Below, one piece after another: positions 7,267 through 15,299 of a DNA stretch of 32,234 nt. A program made the translations under genes and the position numbers. Under the pieces are notes generated by a model, which was not told where the DNA came from, did no database searches, and saw nothing but the letters and a program-made list of their open reading frames with translations. This DNA comes from Candidatus Gastranaerophilales bacterium (GTDB taxonomy: Bacteria > Cyanobacteriota > Vampirovibrionia > Gastranaerophilales > Gastranaerophilaceae): contig CAJULX010000020.1 in assembly GCA_910587245.1 (NCBI GenBank), positions 1 through 32,234 on the forward strand, in the 5' to 3' direction. Positions within the stretch are counted from its first letter, which is position 1; each line of letters begins with the position of its first letter.

Positions 7267-10200
7267 ATGTTTTCAAAGTTTTTTATAGAAAGACCGCGTT
7301 TTGCAATAGTTTTATCTCTTGTAATTATGCTTGTGGGGCTTATATGCTTGAATGTTCTTCCTCTTGAAGAATACCCCGATATTACGCCTCCGCAGGTTGT
7401 GGTTTCCGCTACATATTCAGGTGCAAGCTCTGAAGTTGTTGAATCTACCGTTGCACAGCCGATTGAGGCACAGGTGAACGGTGTTGAAGATATGCTTTAT
7501 ATGACATCAACTTCAAGCAACGGTACATATCAATTGAATGTATTCTTTAAAACGGGAACGGATCCCGATATGGCGCTTGTAAACGTTCAAAACAGGGTTT
7601 CTCTTGCAACCCCGAGACTTCCTTCCGATGTTCAAAGGTACGGGCTTACAACCAAAAGGTCTACGCAGGGCGCAGGGCTTGTAATGTATGCAATTTATTC
7701 GCCCGACGGTTCCAAAGATAAGGTTGAAGTAAGTAACTATGCTTCTATATATTTAAAAGATGAACTTGCCCGTGTAAACGGTGTTGGCGAAGTTAACGTA
7801 TTCGGCGCAAGGGATTATTCTATAAGAATATGGCTTGATGCTGCCAAAATGGCGGCTTTAAATGTTTCGCCGCTTGAAATTCAAAATGCCGTTCAAGGAC
7901 AAAATACGCAGATTCCTGCAGGGGATATCGGTGCCGAGCCTCTTATTAACAAACATCCTATGAAAATTACCCTTAAAACAAAAGGAAGACTCACAACAGC
8001 TGAAGAATTCAGTAACATAATCGTGAGGTCTAATCCTGACGGGTCAACCATAAGAGTCGGTGATGTTTCAAGAGTTGAACTTGCAGGTGAAAGATATTCA
8101 AGTATGGGTCGTTTGGACGGTACCGAAATTACGGTGCTTTCTGTTATGCAATTATCCGATGCGAATGCAATTCAGGTTGCAAACGACTGTAATGCTTTGA
8201 TGGAAGAATTTTCCAAAGATTTTCCCGACGGTATAGCATATAGGGTTTTGCATGATACAACGGAAACCATTAAAGAATCTCTTGAAGAGGTTGTAAAAGC
8301 CATTGTTCTTGCGGTTATTCTTGTAACTCTTGTTGTATATTTGTTTTTGGGTGACTGGAGAGCTTCAATTGTTCCGTTTGTGTCAATTCCCGTATCTTTG
8401 CTTGGTACGCTTGCAATATTTGCCATATGCGGATTTTCAATCAACACGTTGACATTGTTCGGGTTTGTACTTGCGGTAGGTACGGTAGTTGACGACAGCA
8501 TTGTTGTTGTTGAAAACGTACAAAGACATATTGAAAACGGTTTAAATCCGAAAGAGGCAACGCTTATTTCAATGGATGAAATTACGGGTGCCGTTGTTGC
8601 AACATCGCTTGTTTTGATGGCTGTATTTGTGCCGTGCTGTTTTATTTCAGGTATTTCAGGAAAGATGTACCAGCAGTTTGCCGTAACAATTGCCGCATCA
8701 ATCGGATTTTCGGTTGTTGTAGCACTTACTTTAGCACCTGCATTGTGTGCCACTCTTCTTAGAAGTCAGGACGAAATGCCGCACAGAACTTTTTATGAAA
8801 AGTTCAGAGAATTATATAAAGATTACTGGGCAAAAAGACACCCTGCTACGTTTCGCGGTAAAATCCGTGCCTGGGGTGAGTTTTTAGCCACAGCATGGGA
8901 AATATGTATTAAAAAATACAACAGATTTTTTGACAGAATTAAAACATTCTATCTTAAAGGGTCTGATTATTATATAAGAAGGGGTAAATCAACACTGGTT
9001 ACCTATCTTCTTATTGTATTATCGCTTTTGGGATTGTTTAAATTAATTCCTACCGGATTTTTGCCTGAATCTGATATGAGTTTCCTTTTAACCAATATTA
9101 TTATGAAGGACGGAACTTCATTATCCGAGACATCAAAGCTTTCAGCTGAGATTGAGCAAAAATTCTTAAATTTGCCGGGTGTTAAACAAATCGGCGGAAT
9201 TATAGGTATGAACGGCGATAATACTGCGCTGATTTTTGCTGTATTAAAACCGCATAAAGAAAGAAAACATGATGTACCCGGGTTCTTTGAAATGCTGACC
9301 AAGAGCAAAGAAGAAAAAGCTAAATACGGTACTACACTTGCGGATTATAAGAGAAATATGGCAGCCATAACTTCTCAATATAACAATGCAAGAATTGTAA
9401 CCTTCGTTCCGCCTGCAATTTCAGGTATGAGTATGTTCGGCGGGTTTGAATATCAGCTTCTTGATAAGGGTGACAGAACCGCTCAGGAATTATACGGCGA
9501 TGCCATGCGCATGATTATGAAGGCAAATCAAAGCCCTAAATTAACAAGCGTATATACCCAATTTAACGCAAATATTCCGCAGTTTTTGATTGATATTGAT
9601 TATCCTAAATTAAAAGCACAAAATATTTCGGAATCTGAGATTGCGGCGGCTTTGTCCTCACAATTCGGAAGCTATTATATTAATGACTTTAACTTAAAAG
9701 GCAGAGTATTTAGGGTTATGATGCAGGCGGATGAACCTTTCCGCGGTGTGCCCGAAGATATGAATAAAGTTTATATTAAAACAAATAACGGTACCAGTGC
9801 TCCTTTAAGCTCTGTTGTAACGGTTACGCCCGTAACGGGTCCCTATAGCGTTACCAGATTTAATATGTACAATTCAATTCAAATTCAAGGAAGCCCTGCG
9901 TCAGGTCAATCTTCAGGGGATGCAATTAAAGAAATGACCAGAATTTCTCACGAAAACCTCGGAGATGATTTAGGATTTGCATGGTCGGGCACTACATTGC
10001 AGGAAATTGAATCAACAGGCCAGACGACAAGTGTTCTTGTGATGTCTCTTGTGTTTGTATATTTATTCCTTGTTGCCTTATATGAAAGCTGGATGCTTCC
10101 GATTGGTGTTATGCTCATTACGCCTATCGCTATGCTCGGAGCTCTGTTCCTGCAGTATGTAACGGGAAACCAGCTTGATATATACGCTCAAATAGGGCTT

Positions 10201-10578
10201 ATAATGTTGATTGGTCTTGCTGCAAAACAGGCAATTTTGATTGTTGAATTTGCAAAAGACGCAAGAGAAAAAGAAAATAAAACCGTATATGAGGCCGCAA
10301 TGGAAGCTGCGGACCTGAGGTTCAGAGCCGTTATGATGACAGGTATTGCATTTATCCTGGGTATGGTGCCTCTGGTATTTGCCGTAGGCTCAGGTGCTGA
10401 ATCAAGAAAAGCGCTGGGTACTGCCGTATTCGGCGGTATGATAGTTGCGGTTACGGTCGGAGCTATTCTTGTTCCTGCTTTCTATGCACACATTCAAAAC
10501 AGAAGAGAAAAAGCAAAACAGGAAAGCGAAATCAGAAAACAACAACACATTAAGGATATAAGAGAAAATGAACAATAA
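7267..10578 (+). CDS. RND multidrug efflux pump permease (AcrB/MexB, HAE-1 family)
   Basis: A 1103-residue inner-membrane proton antiporter with 12 predicted membrane helices and two large periplasmic loops. Proton-relay residues are in place: the D409-D410 pair in GTVVDDSIVVVENV and K987 in GLAAKQAILIVEF, with the TM11 segment MMTGIAFILGMVPLVFA nearby. The N-terminus FFIERPRFAIVLSLVIMLVG is typical of HAE-1 pumps. It is about 50 residues longer than AcrB. The extra length lies in the cytoplasmic linker between the two halves (~residues 505-575), which is charged and aromatic. It forms a tripartite pump with the adaptor upstream and the TolC protein, whose start overlaps this gene by 11 bp. 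The specific substrates (drugs, detergents, bile acids, lipids) cannot be inferred from sequence. Confidence 0.95.
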   Translation: MFSKFFIERPRFAIVLSLVIMLVGLICLNVLPLEEYPDITPPQVVVSATYSGASSEVVESTVAQPIEAQVNGVEDMLYMTSTSSNGTYQLNVFFKTGTDPDMALVNVQNRVSLATPRLPSDVQRYGLTTKRSTQGAGLVMYAIYSPDGSKDKVEVSNYASIYLKDELARVNGVGEVNVFGARDYSIRIWLDAAKMAALNVSPLEIQNAVQGQNTQIPAGDIGAEPLINKHPMKITLKTKGRLTTAEEFSNIIVRSNPDGSTIRVGDVSRVELAGERYSSMGRLDGTEITVLSVMQLSDANAIQVANDCNALMEEFSKDFPDGIAYRVLHDTTETIKESLEEVVKAIVLAVILVTLVVYLFLGDWRASIVPFVSIPVSLLGTLAIFAICGFSINTLTLFGFVLAVGTVVDDSIVVVENVQRHIENGLNPKEATLISMDEITGAVVATSLVLMAVFVPCCFISGISGKMYQQFAVTIAASIGFSVVVALTLAPALCATLLRSQDEMPHRTFYEKFRELYKDYWAKRHPATFRGKIRAWGEFLATAWEICIKKYNRFFDRIKTFYLKGSDYYIRRGKSTLVTYLLIVLSLLGLFKLIPTGFLPESDMSFLLTNIIMKDGTSLSETSKLSAEIEQKFLNLPGVKQIGGIIGMNGDNTALIFAVLKPHKERKHDVPGFFEMLTKSKEEKAKYGTTLADYKRNMAAITSQYNNARIVTFVPPAISGMSMFGGFEYQLLDKGDRTAQELYGDAMRMIMKANQSPKLTSVYTQFNANIPQFLIDIDYPKLKAQNISESEIAAALSSQFGSYYINDFNLKGRVFRVMMQADEPFRGVPEDMNKVYIKTNNGTSAPLSSVVTVTPVTGPYSVTRFNMYNSIQIQGSPASGQSSGDAIKEMTRISHENLGDDLGFAWSGTTLQEIESTGQTTSVLVMSLVFVYLFLVALYESWMLPIGVMLITPIAMLGALFLQYVTGNQLDIYAQIGLIMLIGLAAKQAILIVEFAKDAREKENKTVYEAAMEAADLRFRAVMMTGIAFILGMVPLVFAVGSGAESRKALGTAVFGGMIVAVTVGAILVPAFYAHIQNRREKAKQESEIRKQQHIKDIRENEQ

Positions 10579-12358
10579 AATATATTTAATATTGTTGATA
10601 ACAGCTCTTTTTGCAGGGGCTAACATCCAAAAGGCAAATGCTCTGGAAGAATTTCCCGAATTATTACCTGCTTCTGCGGTGGATGTTCGAAGAATGATGA
10701 ATATTACACCGAATGATTCTGCAAAAAGGGCGGAAGAAAAGGATATTGTTGAAGTTTCAAACAAAAATCTTGATAAAAAAGCGCTTGACCGCAAATTGAA
10801 AAATGAGAAAAAGCAGGTTAAAAAAGCCGCTAAAAATGCAAATATTGAAGCTAAAAAAGCGGCAAAACAAGCTAAAAAGCCCGTTCAAGATAATGCAAAA
10901 ACCGCCGATAAAAATGAAACTAAAACAAAAACTGCGGTAGATAAAAATCTTGCGGGAAAAGACACTAAAAAAGAAGAATTTAGCGCAAGAGAACTTAGAA
11001 AAATCGAAAAAAAGAAAGAAGAGTATAAGGATTATTTTATTCCGACAGACGGTTATATGCCCGTCGGCAGTCTTGAAGACAGAAGCACAACTATAACAGG
11101 TTCCGTTCAAAAAACACTTGAATTTAATCTTGCCGATTGTCTTGAACTTGCTCTTATTAACCACCCTAAAATTAAGGCAGCATATGCAACCGCATCGGCT
11201 CAGAAGGCGGCAAAAAATGTCACGCTTTCAAATTACGGTACGAGGGTAGATTTAAATGCGGGAATTTCAAGAATTAAGCCCGATATGTCTGCTATGCGCG
11301 GGATGAGTGCCGATTCTTATACAAAATATTTGCTCGGTACAATAGGTGTTACACAGCTTGTATATGATTTCGGCGTAACGCAGAATCAATACACAATCGA
11401 TAAAATAGCCTGGCAGAGCGCTAAAACAAATATTGAAGCTGTTGTAAACGATGTTATATGTGCAGTTAAAGACAGCTATTATAATTTACTTTTTGCCATT
11501 GCAAGAAAACAGGTTGCAATGGAAACCGTGGAACAGTACACTCAAATGTATAATCAGGCATTTGCATTTTATGAAGTAGGCACAAAACCAAAAGTGGATG
11601 TGACCATTGCTTCAGCTAACCTTGCCGATTCGCAGTCAAAATTAATTGAAGCTACAAACAATGTCGACATTGCGGTTTCAAGGCTTAATAATGCGATGGG
11701 TCTTCCTTTTGTGCCTGCTTATGTTGTGGATACATCCATTCCTTATTACGATGTTAATCTTTCAATGAAAGAAGCGGTTGAAATTGCGAACTCAAACAGA
11801 CCTGATTTAAAAATCAATATGATGAATATTGAACAGGCAAATCAATATGTAAAATTGGCTAAAAAATCTTATTTTCCGAAATTGGAATTTGAAGGAAACG
11901 TTTCAATGGGTGGAAGAGATGATTTTACCGATAAAAGCTGGTATGATTTCGGCGGATATTTGAAATTTCCCGTTGTAAATCCTATTTTAATCAGAAACCA
12001 GATTGTTCAGGCAAAAGCGCTTTATGAAGAACAGAAATATACTGCTAAATCAAATGTGAATGATATTTATTATGAAATTCAGCAGGCATATGTGAGTTTG
12101 ATGGATGCAAAGGAAAGAATTCCTTCTACCAAATTAACGGTAAAAGAGGCTAAAGAAAGCTATGAACTTTCTCAGGGAAGATATAGAGTAGGGGTTTGCG
12201 ATGCTATTGAATTGCGCGATGCGCAGGTGCAATATGCAAATGCAAAACTCGCTTATATCAGCAATTTATACGAATACAACAGTGCAAAGGCAAGATTGGA
12301 ACGCGCTATAGGGCAGAGTCTCAAGCCTGTTGAAAATCCTGAAAGAATAGAAATTTAG
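10568..12358 (+). CDS. TolC-family outer-membrane efflux channel
   Basis: A 596-residue protein, longer than typical TolC-like proteins (~430-490). Residues 1-26 are a signal peptide ending in KANA. Then comes a Lys/Ala-rich low-complexity stretch (~50-150, with repeats such as KKAAKNA and EAKKAAKQAKK). Two OEP repeats follow: the first begins LADCLELALINHPKIKAAYATA and the second contains MKEAVEIANSNRPDLKINMMNIEQA. The helices and strands are those of the trimeric alpha/beta barrel that spans the outer membrane and periplasm. The ATG overlaps the pump gene end by 11 bp, with AAGGAT about 10 nt upstream, so it is translationally coupled. The basic linker is unusual and could contact peptidoglycan or a partner in the periplasm. 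The gene ends with TAG, and the downstream kinase-like ORF is in the same frame. Confidence 0.92.
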   Translation: MNNKIYLILLITALFAGANIQKANALEEFPELLPASAVDVRRMMNITPNDSAKRAEEKDIVEVSNKNLDKKALDRKLKNEKKQVKKAAKNANIEAKKAAKQAKKPVQDNAKTADKNETKTKTAVDKNLAGKDTKKEEFSARELRKIEKKKEEYKDYFIPTDGYMPVGSLEDRSTTITGSVQKTLEFNLADCLELALINHPKIKAAYATASAQKAAKNVTLSNYGTRVDLNAGISRIKPDMSAMRGMSADSYTKYLLGTIGVTQLVYDFGVTQNQYTIDKIAWQSAKTNIEAVVNDVICAVKDSYYNLLFAIARKQVAMETVEQYTQMYNQAFAFYEVGTKPKVDVTIASANLADSQSKLIEATNNVDIAVSRLNNAMGLPFVPAYVVDTSIPYYDVNLSMKEAVEIANSNRPDLKINMMNIEQANQYVKLAKKSYFPKLEFEGNVSMGGRDDFTDKSWYDFGGYLKFPVVNPILIRNQIVQAKALYEEQKYTAKSNVNDIYYEIQQAYVSLMDAKERIPSTKLTVKEAKESYELSQGRYRVGVCDAIELRDAQVQYANAKLAYISNLYEYNSAKARLERAIGQSLKPVENPERIEI

Positions 12359-12392
12359 GTTTTATTAGCAAATTTTTATATTTTTATTGTTT

Positions 12393-12439
12393 ATATTCTT
12401 ACTATGCCGATTTTAGGAATTCATAGTAAGAATATTTTT
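12393..12439 (+). terminator. 14-bp perfect inverted repeat plus U-tract: probable terminator of the efflux operon, overlapping the next gene's start
   Basis: The arms are ATATTCTTACTATG (12393-12406) and CATAGTAAGAATAT (12422-12435), perfectly complementary, with a 15-nt loop and then five T. The left arm contains the ATG of the kinase-like gene and a TATATT -10 candidate (12392-12397). In read-through RNA from the pump operon it would form a hairpin. In an RNA starting at 12404 only part of the left arm remains. Confidence 0.6.
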
Positions 12440-13567
12440 AATCCGTCGTTTTGCGGCGCCTTGCAGCATAAGCTGTCTAAAAGGCTGTATACAAAAGATG
12501 AACTTAATAAAATACTCGAAGATTATAATGGGGACGAAAGGTATGCAGGTTCTCTTCCGCCTTCATGGGTCAAAAGCTTTTCGCCTGATGAAGCGGGCGC
12601 AAAAACACAAGAGGCGTTCAAAATTTTTGGTGAATTTGCCGAATCTGTAAGCGGGTTTGAAGAAAACAGACACATTTTTGAAGAAAGAAAACTTAGGGAG
12701 CTTGAATTTGAAATAGCTGCGCTCCGCGGAAAATTTGTGCCGAATAATATTATTGAAAAAAAGTGGGAAGAAAATGACAAGTATCTTAGAAAACTTACAA
12801 ATGAATCCGATGAGGATGATTATATTGAATTTTGTGAAGATTTGTCTTTAAAATTGTCAAATTTGCTTAACAAAAAATGCGAGGTCGAATATCTGAACAG
12901 CGGCGCTTACGGCATTGTATTTACAATTTCTGCAGATGATGAGAAATATTCTCTAAAAGTATATAAACCCGCACCAAGAGAGCTTAAGTGCAACGGAGCA
13001 ACGGTAGAGCCTGCAAATGCCATATATTTAAACAGGGTGATGAAACCTGAAAGGCGTGCAAAATTTTATTGCGGAAAAATTGCATCCGATAATGAAAATG
13101 ACGGATTTATGCTGACGCAATATATTGAGCCGCAGGTTTGCGATATGCAAAAAATGAATGCGGTTAAAAAATGGATATATAATGCCGATATGTTATCCAA
13201 CAGGTTTACGTTTACCGATGTTAAGTCGTCAGACCCTTTTAACGGCAATTTTATAAACGGCGCGCTTGTTGATTTCGGCGGAGTGGAATTTACCTGCAAA
13301 AACGCAAAAGAGTATAAGCTTATGAAAAAACTGCATAAGGCAATAAAAAGTGCGGATACGGAAGCAATCAGGGAAATAAAGATAAAGTACGGCGGAAGTA
13401 AGGAATTTACCGATTGCTTGAACAGACTTTTTTCATATGCGGGATTATTATCGGATGAAAATCGTATGATGTTGTACGGAGATTTGTATTCCAAACCGAC
13501 AGAAAAGACAATCAAGGGTTTTAAGGAGTTTGGAATAAATTTGGCAGCCTTGTATGATGACATATAA
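12404..13567 (+). CDS. Protein-kinase-like fold protein of unknown role
   Basis: A 387-residue soluble protein. The C-terminal half has marks of the protein-kinase fold: a glycine-loop-like LNSGAYGIVF (164-173), a VAIK-like lysine in YSLKVYK (K185), a catalytic-loop-like TDVK (D272) with an Asn nearby (N282), and D290-F291-G292. The first loop Gly is Asn, and there is no HRD His. The N-terminal ~130 residues are charged and helical, with an unusual NPSFCGAL motif at 13-20. It has no signal peptide or membrane segment. No Shine-Dalgarno precedes the ATG; a TATATT sits exactly 6 nt upstream, so the mRNA may be leaderless. The ORF is in the same frame as tolC after a single TAG. It could phosphorylate a protein or small molecule, or be an effector; no partner is obvious. 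Confidence 0.6.
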   Translation: MPILGIHSKNIFNPSFCGALQHKLSKRLYTKDELNKILEDYNGDERYAGSLPPSWVKSFSPDEAGAKTQEAFKIFGEFAESVSGFEENRHIFEERKLRELEFEIAALRGKFVPNNIIEKKWEENDKYLRKLTNESDEDDYIEFCEDLSLKLSNLLNKKCEVEYLNSGAYGIVFTISADDEKYSLKVYKPAPRELKCNGATVEPANAIYLNRVMKPERRAKFYCGKIASDNENDGFMLTQYIEPQVCDMQKMNAVKKWIYNADMLSNRFTFTDVKSSDPFNGNFINGALVDFGGVEFTCKNAKEYKLMKKLHKAIKSADTEAIREIKIKYGGSKEFTDCLNRLFSYAGLLSDENRMMLYGDLYSKPTEKTIKGFKEFGINLAALYDDI

Positions 13568-13602
13568 TTCTTTTTGCAGATTTTAAAGTATCCTTTTTAT
13601 TA

Positions 13603-13625
13603 AGTCCTGTGGCGGGATTTTTATT
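13603..13625 (+). terminator. Weak hairpin after the kinase-like gene
   Basis: AGTCCT (13603-13608) pairs with GGGATT (13614-13619) through two G-U pairs over a 5-nt loop, followed by a T-rich run. It is a marginal intrinsic terminator. Confidence 0.25.
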
Positions 13626-13639
13626 ATCCTTCTTTTTTC

Positions 13640-13668
13640 TATAATTTTAAAGTTTTAAAAAAGGAGGA
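13640..13668 (+). promoter_or_regulatory. -10 box and strong Shine-Dalgarno of the ferritin-like gene
   Basis: TATAAT at 13640-13645 has no good -35 at 16-18 bp. AAGGAGG about 7 nt before the ATG at 13674 is the strongest ribosome site in the window and suggests high expression. Confidence 0.45.
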
Positions 13669-13673
13669 AAATT

Positions 13674-14954
13674 ATGAGTTTTAACCCGTTAAAGGAAAAG
13701 GGTATCCCGCTTGAAAAACAGCTTAAAACCTGGCAGGAAATAGCAAAAAGACCTTATAACAAGGCTTTTGTTGATTGTTATACAAGATGCAGACAAATTT
13801 TTATGAACGGTATTGAAGTTGAAGCTTGTATCTTTAAGCGCAATTTATCAAGAAAGCTTGATGATGTTGAGGCAAATAAAATTGTATCTCATTTAAGAAG
13901 AATTGATGATATGCACCAGACAACAGCAAACTGGCTTATACCTTATTCTCAAAGCGTTCTTGAATCTACGCTTGCATATGAGCAGATAGCCGTTGATCTT
14001 ACAAGCTGGCTTGCGCAGAATGAACCCGATGATTATGTAAGAGAAACATATAATTTCGGATTATTGGAAGATTTTGACCATCTTTACCGTTATGCTCAAT
14101 GGTATTATATGACGGAAGGTGAATTGCCCGATAATATTCTTCAAGGACAGACTGATGTTTTCCCGGGGCGTCCGACCCAGCACCATCATAACCCGAGCGA
14201 AATCAGAATCAGAAAACCATATAATAAAGAAACCGCTTCTCCTCAAACAAAGGTGAATATCTTAACTCTTGTTTCAGCTGAACAGCAAACGCGTAATTTC
14301 TATGCAGAGCATGGTTTTATGTACGGAAATGACGTTTTAAGATGCACGTATGCTGAAATTAAAGACGTTGAAGAAGAGCACGTTACAATGTATGAAACCT
14401 TAATTGACCCGACGGAAACAATGTGGGAAAAACTTGTAATTCATGAATATTGTGAAGTTTGCAATTATTATAACTGCATGAAAGATGAAACCGATGAAAG
14501 ATTAAAAAACATATGGGAAGAATTTATGATGCAGGAAATTGAACATCTTCATATTGCAAATAAACTTTTACAAAAATATGAAAAACGCGATGCGGAAGAA
14601 ATAATAGGCGATAAAGTATATGAACCGTCAACTTTTAAAAGCCAGAAAGATTATGTTCAAAATATTTTAATGAATGAAGTTGATAAACGCCTTGACGGAA
14701 CGGATAAAATGGGCTACACAACAATAAGTAAGCTTCCTGATGATTGGGCGGGTTATGACTTCCAGGAAACCATAAACGCAGATGGTGCTCCGAGCGAACA
14801 AACCATTATTTTAATTCAGGAAAATATCGGCTACGATTTAACCACGGCAGATGAAGCACTTCAAAAGAAAGAAGTTAAAATCTTAGAAAAAGGTCTTCAA
14901 AAGGTTGTTCAGGCGCCAAATACGGTTCAGCCGAAAGAATACAAAGAAATGTAA
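13674..14954 (+). CDS. Ferritin-like diiron protein with two tandem four-helix bundles
   Basis: A 426-residue soluble protein. The second half has the ferritin-like carboxylate/His pattern: E203 in helix 1, E233-x-x-H236 in helix 2, E258/E261 in helix 3 and E288-x-x-H291 in helix 4. The first half repeats a similar pattern: E49/E50, D78-x-x-H81, E103 and D133-x-x-H136. Most family members have one bundle, so a duplicated form is likely. A 110-residue tail follows. Possible roles are iron handling, peroxide or oxygen reduction, or an oxygenase-type reaction. No rubredoxin Cys motif is seen, so it is not a classic rubrerythrin. It is a single-gene unit: a strong AAGGAGG precedes it and a strong terminator follows it. 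Family placement beyond ferritin-like is uncertain. Confidence 0.7.
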   Translation: MSFNPLKEKGIPLEKQLKTWQEIAKRPYNKAFVDCYTRCRQIFMNGIEVEACIFKRNLSRKLDDVEANKIVSHLRRIDDMHQTTANWLIPYSQSVLESTLAYEQIAVDLTSWLAQNEPDDYVRETYNFGLLEDFDHLYRYAQWYYMTEGELPDNILQGQTDVFPGRPTQHHHNPSEIRIRKPYNKETASPQTKVNILTLVSAEQQTRNFYAEHGFMYGNDVLRCTYAEIKDVEEEHVTMYETLIDPTETMWEKLVIHEYCEVCNYYNCMKDETDERLKNIWEEFMMQEIEHLHIANKLLQKYEKRDAEEIIGDKVYEPSTFKSQKDYVQNILMNEVDKRLDGTDKMGYTTISKLPDDWAGYDFQETINADGAPSEQTIILIQENIGYDLTTADEALQKKEVKILEKGLQKVVQAPNTVQPKEYKEM

Positions 14955-14963
14955 AATTAATTT

Positions 14964-14992
14964 AAAAGCCCTGAAATTTTCGGGGCTTTTTT
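14964..14992 (+). terminator. Intrinsic terminator after the ferritin-like gene
   Basis: AAAAGCCCTGAAA pairs with TTTTCGGGGCTTTT in a tight 13-bp hairpin followed by T. The A-run on the left makes it work in both directions, also ending the minus-strand operon whose last stop codon is at 14991. Confidence 0.85.
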
Positions 14993-15275
14993 ACATAATT
15001 ATTTTTACAAGAATTTGAAAAAGAATATAATAAACAAGTGTAATTATAATCCAGTTAATCTGGATATTAATGTATCTTTGGGAAAAAAGAAAGCATAAAA
15101 GAGTTACAAAATAAAATATACAGCTTGCAAATTTAACACCGTTAATTGAAATAAAACTATCCTGTACAAAATTATTTACAATAAAAGGAACAATTGTAAG
15201 TACAAGAACTGCAAGTGCAAGTGATATTGCACCGGTTAAAAATAAAATTCTTTCTCTTTTTACTTTCTCAAACAT
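14991..15275 (-). CDS. Small integral membrane protein, unknown function
   Basis: 94 residues, not recognised. The basic N-terminus FEKVKRER is followed by three hydrophobic segments, about 11-33 (LFLTGAISLALAVLVLTIVPF), 49-65 and 72-93. It lies 24 bp downstream of the flippase-like ABC gene on the same strand and could be co-transcribed with it. It also has its own extended -10 (TGCTAAAAT) ending 6 nt before the ATG and no Shine-Dalgarno, which would fit a leaderless transcript. It could be a small partner of the transporter or an unrelated membrane protein. The stop codon lies inside the bidirectional terminator. Confidence 0.6.
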   Translation of the reverse strand: MFEKVKRERILFLTGAISLALAVLVLTIVPFIVNNFVQDSFISINGVKFASCIFYFVTLLCFLFSQRYINIQINWIIITLVYYILFQILVKIIM

Positions 15276-15281
15276 AAGTTA

Positions 15282-15290
15282 ATTTTAGCA
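15282..15290 (-). promoter_or_regulatory. Extended -10 promoter directly before the 94-aa membrane protein
   Basis: On the minus strand, TGC followed by TAAAAT, then exactly 6 nt to the ATG. The predicted start of transcription falls at or next to the start codon. Confidence 0.4.
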
Positions 15291-15299
15291 TAAAAGTTT

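Noticed and set aside
8172..8753. 193-residue minus-strand ORF within the RND pump gene
   Set aside because: Antisense shadow of a strongly conserved pump region, with low-complexity Thr/Ser composition and no start context.
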